In this document: positions 1 to 4,691 of the stretch, piece after piece | Position numbering within the stretch: position 1 is the first letter of the stretch | Layout of the letters: each line of letters begins with the position of its first letter | Translations under genes and position numbers: made by a program | Assembly: GCA_903842855.1 (NCBI GenBank) | Contig: CAIMNT010000077.1 | Location: 1-5,300, forward strand | Length of the DNA: 5,300 nucleotides | Source of the DNA: an uncultured Actinomycetes bacterium | GTDB lineage: Bacteria > Actinomycetota > Actinomycetes > Nanopelagicales > Nanopelagicaceae | Direction: 5' to 3' | Notes under the pieces: model-generated | Database searches by the model: none | What the model saw: the letters and a program-made list of their open reading frames with translations, nothing else | What the model was told of the DNA's origin: nothing

Positions 1-103
1 AGGCTTGAATTGCGCCCGAAATAGTGAAACCGAGCACTAAGGCCCAGAAGGTGTCAAAGAACATCCACCAGCTATCTTGTAGACCGTTGCCTATCTTCGC
101 CAC
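1..103 (-). CDS. Permease of the YraQ/ArsP (DUF318) type, N-terminal fragment
   Basis: This is the 5' end of a gene running off the left edge; 34 codons are visible on the minus strand from a GTG at 103-101. The visible peptide reads VAKIGNGLQDS, then WWMFFDTFWALVLGFTISGA, then IQA. A short polar start leads into a first membrane helix ending in LGFTISGAIQA, which matches what I know of the N-terminus of the PF03773 permease family, multi-pass inner-membrane proteins of which some members export organoarsenicals or metals and most have unknown substrates. A TAA two codons upstream rules out a longer start. An AAGGTGG Shine-Dalgarno-like run lies at 122-116, 12 nt from GTG, which is rather far. 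An ATG at 105-103 is better spaced but its frame stops after four codons. The gene diverges from the SulP transporter. Family assignment rests on a short segment and is inference. Confidence 0.6.
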   Translation of the reverse strand, partial: MAKIGNGLQDSWWMFFDTFWALVLGFTISGAIQA

Positions 104-147
104 ATATTAAGTATTCCACCTTTGATTATTAGTGCTAGCCATTGCAA

Positions 148-164
148 TGTGAGCCCTGCTCACA
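148..164. promoter_or_regulatory. Perfect inverted repeat, operator-like, between divergent transporters
   Basis: The sequence TGTGAGC-CCT-GCTCACA has two perfectly complementary 7 bp arms around a 3 nt centre. Its outer halves, TGTGA and TCACA, match the half-sites of CRP/GlxR-type regulators, but the spacing is 7 nt rather than the canonical 6. A second perfect palindrome, CATTGCAATG (140-149), overlaps its left edge. A TATGAT -10-like box for the SulP gene lies at 176-181, and the repeat occupies the position where a -35 element would be; no good -35 is visible there. The placement suits an operator acting on the SulP gene or on both divergent genes. It could instead form an RNA hairpin if transcribed from further upstream. 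The repeat is seen directly; its role is inference. Confidence 0.4.
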
Positions 165-175
165 GGAGCCAGTCG

Positions 176-181
176 TATGAT
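176..181 (+). promoter_or_regulatory. Putative -10 box for the SulP gene
   Basis: TATGAT differs from the sigma70/SigA consensus TATAAT at one position and lies 54 bp before the GTG start. No recognisable -35 hexamer sits 16-18 bp upstream, because that stretch is taken up by the inverted repeat at 148-164. This would suit an activator- or repressor-controlled promoter, but a single hexamer is weak evidence. Confidence 0.25.
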
Positions 182-235
182 GCTGCTTGTGTCCTGTGGA
201 TTTAGATGTCGCAATTTCAGCGCTAAGCGGGCGAT

Positions 236-1510
236 GTGAGTTATTTATCTGAGTTATTGCCAAGTAAGTCCGACTACGTTGGGGCAAAGAAATATTGGCG
301 CCATGATGTTATTGCGGGAGTAACTGTCGGCATTGTTGCGCTTCCACTCGCACTCGCCTTTGGTATTACCACTGGAGCAGGAGCCCGAGCCGGCCTCATC
401 ACCGCTATCTACGCGGGTTTGATTGCTGCGATATTTGGTGGCTCCAATTTCCAGGTGAGCGGTCCTACTGGGGCGATGACAGTTGTTCTGATTCCTATCG
501 TGCTCAAATACGGAACTGCCTCGCTTGCTCCTTTGGGGTTAGCAGCTGGATTACTAGTTGTCGTTATGGGGTTCACCCACTGTGGTGCACTCATCAAGCG
601 TGTGCCGTGGCCAGTGATGGAGGGATTCACCCTCGGTATCGCGTTGGTCATTGCTCTACAGCAACTTCCTTCGGTACTTGCATTCCATTCAATAAGCGGA
701 GCAAATACCTTAGTCACGGCTTGGCGAACTATTCGTGGTGCAATTTCCGCTGGTCTGCACTGGAGCTCCTTACTCTTGATGGTGATCACACTGCTGGTGA
801 AATTTAACTACCCACGGCTTTCTCGGCGTTTCAAAATAAAGGTGCATATACCCGCAAGCTTTGTTTCAATTATTGTCGCCACCTTATTAGTCCCAATATT
901 TTCCATTCACACTCCTCTTATTGGCAACCTGCCACGCTCTCTCTACGCGCACGTTGCTTTATCTAAGAGTCATATCGGAATGTCTGCCTTGTTCGTTGGA
1001 GCAGTGGAGATAGCTTTGCTTGCTGCAATCGAGTCGCTCTTATCCGCCCGCGTGGCAGACCAAATGGCGCACATCCACGAGTCTGCGGTGAGTTATAAAC
1101 CGAACCGAGAACTCATTGGGCAAGGTTTGGCAACGATGGTCTCCTCCATGGTGGGCGGAATGCCGGCAACCGGTGCCATCGCTCGTACCAGCGTCAACGT
1201 TAGATCCAAAGCCCAGAGTCGAATCTCCTCCATCACTCACGCCGCATTTCTGCTGCTGGTGGTCTTGGTCCTTAATCCAGTTATTGCGCACATACCAACA
1301 GCTGCATTAGGAGCGGTTTTGATCGGTACCTCATACCGAATTGCAAGCCCAGCAAACCTTAAAGAGATGCTCAGGACAACTCGCCTGGATGCAGCGACCC
1401 TACTTATCACTGCAGTACTTGTTGTCGTAATCGGACTTATTTGGGCAATAGCACTCAGCACCGCTGGCTATTTTCTTGCAACAATAATTCTTAAGAAAGT
1501 TAGAAAGTAG
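236..1510 (+). CDS. SulP-family anion transporter (sulfate/bicarbonate type), without STAS domain
   Basis: This is a 424-residue multi-pass inner-membrane protein of the SLC26/SulP family, which move sulfate, bicarbonate, chloride or dicarboxylates, often with Na+ or H+. Family hallmarks are the N-terminal segment DVIAGVTVGIVALPLALAFG (24-43), QVSGPTGAMT (73-82), AAIESLLSARVAD (263-275), ELIGQGLAT (292-300) and GGMPATGAIARTSVNVRS (307-324). The last two blocks resemble BicA-like bicarbonate carriers as well as sulfate permeases, so the substrate is open. The protein stops right after its last membrane helix with a basic tail (KKVRK), so the cytoplasmic STAS domain that takes most members to about 550 residues is missing. 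The start is GTG; the ATG two bases earlier is followed immediately by TGA, and an in-frame TAA lies four codons upstream. The ribosome binding site is weak (AGCGGG). A 28-codon ORF follows 21 bp downstream. Confidence 0.93.
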   Translation: MSYLSELLPSKSDYVGAKKYWRHDVIAGVTVGIVALPLALAFGITTGAGARAGLITAIYAGLIAAIFGGSNFQVSGPTGAMTVVLIPIVLKYGTASLAPLGLAAGLLVVVMGFTHCGALIKRVPWPVMEGFTLGIALVIALQQLPSVLAFHSISGANTLVTAWRTIRGAISAGLHWSSLLLMVITLLVKFNYPRLSRRFKIKVHIPASFVSIIVATLLVPIFSIHTPLIGNLPRSLYAHVALSKSHIGMSALFVGAVEIALLAAIESLLSARVADQMAHIHESAVSYKPNRELIGQGLATMVSSMVGGMPATGAIARTSVNVRSKAQSRISSITHAAFLLLVVLVLNPVIAHIPTAALGAVLIGTSYRIASPANLKEMLRTTRLDAATLLITAVLVVVIGLIWAIALSTAGYFLATIILKKVRK

Positions 1511-1531
1511 AAAAGTAAGGAGCGAACCACG

Positions 1532-1618
1532 ATGGCCAGAGCCAGAGTCGTTGGTAATGAGGCATGGCTCTTTAGTTCACCTGATCTGCCTTCAGATCTC
1601 GAAAAATTCGTTAAGTAA
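1532..1618 (+). CDS. Small ORF (28 aa) directly downstream of SulP, unknown
   Basis: An ATG-initiated ORF of 28 codons ends in TAA one base short of the convergent CBS gene's end. It has one of the clearest Shine-Dalgarno sites in the window, AAGGAG at 1517-1522, 9 nt from ATG. The peptide begins MARARVVGNEAWLFSSPDLP and ends SDLEKFVK: a basic start, then an acidic and hydrophobic body, with no membrane segment or signal peptide. It begins 21 bp after the SulP stop and could be co-transcribed with it. I do not recognise it. It does not look like a piece of the missing STAS domain. It could be a genuine microprotein, the start of a longer gene that was lost, or a chance ORF. The ribosome binding site and position are seen; being a real gene is inference. 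Confidence 0.4.
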   Translation: MARARVVGNEAWLFSSPDLPSDLEKFVK

Positions 1619-1625
1619 ATTAACG
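1609..1625 (-). terminator. Hairpin plus T-run ending the CBS gene
   Basis: CGTTAA (1609-1614) and TTAACG (1620-1625) form a 6 bp stem around a 5 nt loop. On the minus strand the stem is followed by AATTTTTC, the arrangement of a Rho-independent terminator for the CBS-domain gene, whose stop codon lies inside the stem. The stem is AT-rich and so modest in strength. On the plus strand no T-run follows, so it would not be a good terminator for the SulP side. Confidence 0.45.
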
Positions 1626-2051
1626 CGGGTTCTGTACGTAATCCACGAGAGCACTGCGTTCGGAGTCGATCTCGTTGACATGAGATTTAACCACATCACC
1701 GATGGAGACAATCGACACAAGTTCCCCTGCCTCGTTTACAACCGGAACGTGGCGGATACGACGGTCAGTCATGAGCGTCATGAGTTCTGCAACCGTGGTG
1801 TTCGGCGTACAGGTTGTGACGTTGACAGTCATGATGTCACGCACATGCAATCTACCGAGTTCGTGGAAATGAATTGGAAGTGCGGCGACAATATCGCGCT
1901 CCGAAACGATGCCAGCAATTCGAATTCCGTCGGGAGATACCACTAGCGCTCCGACTTTTAGCGAAGCTAATTTTTCTACGAGCGTTGCGATGGAGGTTTC
2001 TGCGGTCACGCTGTACACCGCTTTACCTGTAATGAGTGATGAAACTTTCAT
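1620..2051 (-). CDS. Two-CBS-domain protein
   Basis: This soluble 143-residue protein is made of a pair of CBS domains (roughly residues 1-58 and 70-125), a module that in other proteins binds AMP, ATP, SAM or NAD and signals energy state. Typical elements are MKVSSLITGKAVYSV, the first-repeat end IAGIVSERDIVAAL (45-58), the linker RDIMTVNVTTCTPNTTVAEL, and RRIRHVPVVNEAGELVSIVS (98-117) followed by IGDVV. No catalytic domain is attached, as in stand-alone actinobacterial CBS proteins such as hypoxic response protein 1; the partner or ligand cannot be read from sequence. The start is set by a strong AAAGGAG site at 2063-2057, 5 nt from ATG 2051. An in-frame TTG at 2108 would add 19 residues but lies upstream of the best promoter candidate. 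The gene is convergent with the SulP side and follows the DUF4389 gene after 89 bp. Confidence 0.9.
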   Translation of the reverse strand: MKVSSLITGKAVYSVTAETSIATLVEKLASLKVGALVVSPDGIRIAGIVSERDIVAALPIHFHELGRLHVRDIMTVNVTTCTPNTTVAELMTLMTDRRIRHVPVVNEAGELVSIVSIGDVVKSHVNEIDSERSALVDYVQNPR

Positions 2052-2056
2052 GCGAA

Positions 2057-2063
2057 CTCCTTT
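2057..2063 (-). promoter_or_regulatory. Ribosome binding site fixing the CBS gene start
   Basis: On the minus strand AAAGGAG lies 5 nt before ATG 2051-2049. It decides in favour of the 143-residue product over longer in-frame alternatives. Confidence 0.75.
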
Positions 2064-2073
2064 GTTCATCTGA

Positions 2074-2102
2074 GTTGTAATGGTGCTCTTAACTGCAGGC
2101 AA
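2074..2102 (-). promoter_or_regulatory. Putative SigA-type promoter for the CBS gene
   Basis: On the minus strand TTGCCT (2102-2097) and TACAAC (2079-2074) are separated by exactly 17 bp. Each matches the housekeeping consensus at four of six positions. Transcription would start near 2067, leaving a short leader that contains the strong ribosome binding site. It overlaps the alternative TTG start, which argues against that start. Support is by eye only. Confidence 0.35.
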
Positions 2103-2128
2103 AGGCAAGAGATTTTAAGATAAAAATT

Positions 2129-2147
2129 CCTTAAGAAGTTCTAAAGG
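2129..2147 (-). terminator. Near-palindrome plus T-run ending the DUF4389 gene
   Basis: CCTTAAGAAGTTCTAAAGG is a 19 bp near-palindrome with eight of nine base pairs matched around a central base, and it includes the DUF4389 stop codon. On the minus strand it is followed by AATTTTTATC, so it can act as a small Rho-independent terminator, although the stem is AT-rich and has one mismatch. The same AATTTTT follows the hairpin of the next gene. A protein-binding palindrome is an alternative reading. Confidence 0.35.
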
Positions 2148-2728
2148 CTAAATGAAGGATATTCGTCTGTGACTAGCAGTAACGCATATCCATATACCCG
2201 GTTCCAGTAATCGATAGTTCCTAAAGTTACTTTTGCGGCCCATTCTGGATAATTGCCGGTGACGGAGGTTGCAATCCAGGCAAAAATTGTCAGGATCAGC
2301 GTCAAGAAGATATAAATGATCCCGACTATATAGAGCGGAATTGCGAGGAACCACTTAACCAGAGGCAGCCAACGGTTGAGTTTCTTGCCACCTTCAACAT
2401 CAGGAAAGATCACGGCAATGTTCGGATTGCGTTCAATGGAGGGATAGTCGTCCGTTAAGAGCAGTGCATACGAACTGACTCGAGTCGATAGTTCTGTAAC
2501 GGCGTGATTAAAAGTTAAGACATAACTTGGGTAGACGGCTCGAAATAACAAAGCCAAAAAGGCTGGTGCCACGAGAATCGGAGTGGAATCCCAATTTGCT
2601 CGCGCGATGTGCTCAAAAGAGGCGGCGAAAATAGCAACAGGAACTACCAAGATGCCGCGCCAAAAGACAGTGGCACGGTTGCGGTTGGTGAGTTGCACAT
2701 CTACGTGGGTTTCAACTTGATTGCTCAT
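2141..2728 (-). CDS. DUF4389 domain membrane protein
   Basis: This 195-residue integral membrane protein belongs to the DUF4389 family, whose function is unknown. Hydrophobic segments lie at about 22-40, 50-66 and a long one at 123-155. The family signature occurs twice: RVSSYALLLTDDYPSI (83-98) and RVYGYALLLVTDEYPSF (177-193), suggesting an internal duplication. The block LNRWLPLVKWFLAIPLYIVG (117-136) between them is also typical of the family. The ATG at 2728 is the first possible start, since an in-frame TAA lies four codons upstream, but no Shine-Dalgarno sequence is visible, so the gene may be translated from a leaderless or weakly initiated transcript. It is divergent from the GNAT gene and is followed by the CBS gene, from which it appears separated by a terminator-like hairpin. 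Family call is firm; role is unknown. Confidence 0.88.
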   Translation of the reverse strand: MSNQVETHVDVQLTNRNRATVFWRGILVVPVAIFAASFEHIARANWDSTPILVAPAFLALLFRAVYPSYVLTFNHAVTELSTRVSSYALLLTDDYPSIERNPNIAVIFPDVEGGKKLNRWLPLVKWFLAIPLYIVGIIYIFLTLILTIFAWIATSVTGNYPEWAAKVTLGTIDYWNRVYGYALLLVTDEYPSFSL

Positions 2729-2744
2729 GGAAAGAGGTTAGCCA

Positions 2745-2772
2745 TTGGTTTAGGGCAGTTCAAGGATAAAAT
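2745..2772 (+). promoter_or_regulatory. Putative promoter for the GNAT-esterase operon
   Basis: TTGGTT (2745-2750) and TAAAAT (2767-2772) are 16 bp apart. The -10 box matches the housekeeping consensus at five of six positions and the -35 box at three of six. Transcription would begin near 2779, about 50 bp before the chosen GNAT start. That would exclude the much longer in-frame starts further upstream. Prediction is by eye. Confidence 0.35.
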
Positions 2773-2827
2773 GCCTATTTCGGCCACCGTTCCTTGGGCG
2801 GAGATGATTCGTATTTTGGGGGTAGAG

Positions 2828-3361
2828 ATGGCAATCGAACTTGAAACCCCGCGAGTGTTGCTGCGTGCATGGCAGGTGAGTGATGTGGAGCCTTGGATTG
2901 CGCTCAATTCCGACTCCGAAAACATGAGATATTTTCCGAGGACTTATACGCCCGATGAATCGAAGGCTAGCTTTCAACGCCTACGTGATCTGCTCAACGA
3001 GCACTCATTTGGATTGTGGGCGGCGCAAGAGAAATCTAGTGGTGACTTTATGGGCTTTGTGGGACTCGCTCACCAAGACCTGCCTGGAGTTTCATTTATG
3101 CCGTGTCATGAGATTGGGTGGAGGTTAGATAAAAAGTACTGGGGCAAGGGGTACGCGACAGAGGCCGCCAAGTCCGTACTTGATTATGGAGTCAAGGATT
3201 TATCTCTTCCCATTATTTATTCATACACGGCCCTACAAAATCTGCCATCCATTAATGTGATGCGAAAGATTGGGCTCCGTGAGCGAAGTGAATTAACTTT
3301 TGAGCATCCAAAGATTCCAGATGGGAATCCTGTCAAATCTCATCTCGTGTACTCGACATGA
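2828..3361 (+). CDS. GNAT-family N-acetyltransferase (RimJ/RimL type)
   Basis: This 177-residue enzyme would transfer acetyl from acetyl-CoA to an amine, in RimJ/RimL-like members often a protein N-terminus or a small molecule. The opening LETPRVLLRAW (5-15) is the standard start of the Acetyltransf_3 fold. EIGWRLDKKYWGKGYATEAA (95-114) holds motif A with the acetyl-CoA pyrophosphate-binding WGKGYA loop, and LQNLPSINVMRKIGL (136-150) is the conserved C-terminal part (N-x2-S-x3-x-x-K-x-G). The frame stays open to 2609, but family alignment and a GGGGGT stretch 5 nt upstream favour ATG 2828; ATG 2804 is the next best choice. Its stop overlaps the start of the esterase in an ATGA junction, so the two are almost certainly one operon. 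The substrate cannot be predicted. Confidence 0.9.
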   Translation: MAIELETPRVLLRAWQVSDVEPWIALNSDSENMRYFPRTYTPDESKASFQRLRDLLNEHSFGLWAAQEKSSGDFMGFVGLAHQDLPGVSFMPCHEIGWRLDKKYWGKGYATEAAKSVLDYGVKDLSLPIIYSYTALQNLPSINVMRKIGLRERSELTFEHPKIPDGNPVKSHLVYST

Positions 3362-4227
3362 AACTCCGTCTTGGAATCGCACTTGTCTTACTTTCAATCT
3401 TAAGCACCCAGGTCGTTCATGCCGCAACGGTCTCCTTTACCGGATCGCGTCCATTCAATGTGTTTGTTCCCTCAACTTACAATAAATCTGATCCAGTTCC
3501 GTTAGTGATCGCACTTGCTGGGTATGGTCAAACAGGTGCTCAAGTAGAGGATTATCTTCACTTAACCCCAATCGCGCAGTCAGCAGGATTTCTCTATGTT
3601 CATCCCGACGGAACAATCGATAAATTCGGAGAACGATTTTGGAACGCCACTCCAGAATGTTGCGATTTCCAGAAGCCTCCTATCAATGATGCCGGCTACA
3701 TCATGAGTATCATCAAAGAAATTTCTGCAAAATTTTCAGTAGATCAAAGTCGTATCTACATTATTGGCCATTCCAACGGTGGATTTATGGCCAACGCTCT
3801 CGCCTGCAAATACTCGAGTCGCATTGCAGCCATGATCAACATTGCGGGTGGAAGTTTCACGACCACTAGTGCATGTAAACCTAGCTCCCCTATAAGTGTC
3901 TTGGAGATCTGGGGCACTAAAGATGATACCTACGCTTACAACCATATTCGGGGAAAACCGATACCCGGGGCTGTACAAACTTTTACCAACTGGGGGTCGA
4001 TCAATAAATGTACAACTCCTGCAATTGCACTTGACGATAAATTAGATTTGGATCCAACAATCCCTGGCGAGGAGACCACAGTTCTTCAATTCGGAGGTTG
4101 TCCCGCGGAAACTTCGGTAGATTTTTGGAAAATGGATGGGGCGGGACATTCACCTGTCATATCTAGTTTTTTTGCGAACGAGATGATTGCCTGGCTGATG
4201 ATTCATCCGAAATTGGCTACACACTAA
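3358..4227 (+). CDS. Secreted alpha/beta-hydrolase, PHB depolymerase/feruloyl esterase-like (LpqC family)
   Basis: This 289-residue exported esterase has a Sec signal peptide (about 1-22, hydrophobic core LGIALVLLSILS, cleavage near VHA-A) with no lipobox cysteine. The nucleophile elbow GHSNGG puts the catalytic serine at 139. The likely acid is Asp189 or Asp190 in WGTKDD, and the likely histidine is His264 in DGAGHS. FWNATPECCDF (94-104) followed by INDAGYI (109-115) is typical of the CE1/PHB depolymerase-like group acting on extracellular esters such as polyhydroxyalkanoates, feruloyl- or acetyl-polysaccharides. Where most relatives have LHG at the oxyanion strand, this one reads ALAGYGQTG (52-60), with Ala for His. 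The start ATG overlaps the GNAT stop by 4 nt and has no ribosome binding site of its own, indicating translational coupling. A hairpin directly follows the stop codon. Class is confident; substrate is not. Confidence 0.9.
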   Translation: MKLRLGIALVLLSILSTQVVHAATVSFTGSRPFNVFVPSTYNKSDPVPLVIALAGYGQTGAQVEDYLHLTPIAQSAGFLYVHPDGTIDKFGERFWNATPECCDFQKPPINDAGYIMSIIKEISAKFSVDQSRIYIIGHSNGGFMANALACKYSSRIAAMINIAGGSFTTTSACKPSSPISVLEIWGTKDDTYAYNHIRGKPIPGAVQTFTNWGSINKCTTPAIALDDKLDLDPTIPGEETTVLQFGGCPAETSVDFWKMDGAGHSPVISSFFANEMIAWLMIHPKLATH

Positions 4228-4247
4228 GGAAAACAGGGGTGTTTTTC
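4228..4247 (+). terminator. Hairpin after the esterase stop codon
   Basis: GGAAAACA (4228-4235) pairs with TGTTTTTC (4240-4247) around a GGGG loop, giving an 8 bp stem with one G-T pair. It begins on the base after the esterase TAA. The T-run is in the 3' arm rather than after it, so it is an imperfect Rho-independent terminator, but the position fits the end of the GNAT-esterase operon. Confidence 0.4.
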
Positions 4248-4287
4248 ACAGGTTAATCTCAGACTCACACTTGTACCATCCGCAATC

Positions 4288-4647
4288 TTGAATCAGAATA
4301 TCCTCTCTGGAATCGGCAACATCTATGCCGATGAGTCCTTGTGGTTAGCAAAAATCCATCCGGAAAGTCGTTCTAACGAACTCACCTCTGCTCAGATAGA
4401 ACGGGTACTAGCAAGCGCAAAGCAGGTTATGAGTCAGGCGTTAGAAGTGGGCGGAACATCGTTCGATGAGCTCTATGTGAACGTCAACGGGGAGAGCGGA
4501 TATTTCGATATCTCACTCAAGGCTTACGGTCAGGAAGGTGAGCCATGTGAGCGATGTGGCACTCAGATTAAACGGATCAAGTTCGCCAATAGATCATCCC
4601 ACTTCTGTCCGAAGTGCCAGAAGCTAGCTAGGCCATTAGGATTTTGA
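4288..4647 (+). pseudogene. mutM: 5'-truncated formamidopyrimidine-DNA glycosylase (Fpg/MutM), C-terminal half
   Basis: The 119-codon frame encodes only the C-terminal half of Fpg, the base-excision repair enzyme that removes 8-oxoguanine. Present are the helix-two-turn-helix region with the DNA-contacting NQNILSGIGNIYADE (2-16), the conserved GGTSFDELYVNVNGESGYF (55-73), and the zinc finger with Cys87, Cys90, Cys107 and Cys110 and the conserved Arg102. Missing are the N-terminal catalytic Pro-Glu, the beta-sandwich domain and its lysine, about 150 residues, so it cannot be a working glycosylase. Similarity continues weakly upstream of the TTG at 4288 (about eight codons, ending SAIL) and then fades; the frame is closed upstream only by the esterase stop at 4225. 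No ribosome binding site precedes the TTG. No frameshift or stop interrupts the remaining half, so the truncation is fairly recent or the fragment is maintained. A functional H2TH/zinc-finger DNA-binding protein is the less likely alternative. Confidence 0.75.
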
Positions 4648-4677
4648 GAATCAGGGTGTAAGAAACGCGATGCACGT

Positions 4678-4684
4678 AAGGGGA
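4678..4684 (+). promoter_or_regulatory. Ribosome binding site of the secreted protein
   Basis: AAGGGGA lies 7 nt before ATG 4692 and supports that start. The 44 bp between the mutM remnant and this gene hold no convincing promoter that I can see. Confidence 0.6.
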
Positions 4685-4691
4685 CCGCTCA

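Noticed and set aside
148..164. Definite CRP/GlxR binding site
   Set aside because: The half-sites fit but the spacer is 7 rather than 6 nt, so I report it only as an operator-like inverted repeat.
1532..1618. The 28-codon ORF as the missing STAS domain of SulP
   Set aside because: It is far too short (a STAS domain is about 100 residues) and has no STAS-like beta-strand or phosphorylation-loop pattern.
1551..1946. 131-codon plus-strand open frame opposite the CBS gene
   Set aside because: It is the antisense shadow of the well-conserved CBS pair; it has no ribosome binding site and its peptide resembles nothing recognisable.
2052..2108. Longer form of the CBS protein starting at TTG 2108 (19 extra residues)
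   Set aside because: ATG 2051 has a strong AAAGGAG at 5 nt, matches the usual beginning of CBS-pair proteins, and the best promoter candidate overlaps the longer start.
2609..2827. N-terminal extension of the acetyltransferase frame
   Set aside because: It overlaps the DUF4389 gene on the other strand, has no similarity to GNAT proteins, and the family's usual beginning (LETPR..LR.W) occurs right after ATG 2828.
4225..4290. Possible stop-codon readthrough joining the esterase to the Fpg fragment, since both are in the same frame
   Set aside because: The 20 intervening codons show little Fpg-like sequence, a hairpin starts at the base after the stop, and a secreted esterase fused to a DNA-binding domain makes no biological sense. 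Shared frame has a one-in-three chance.
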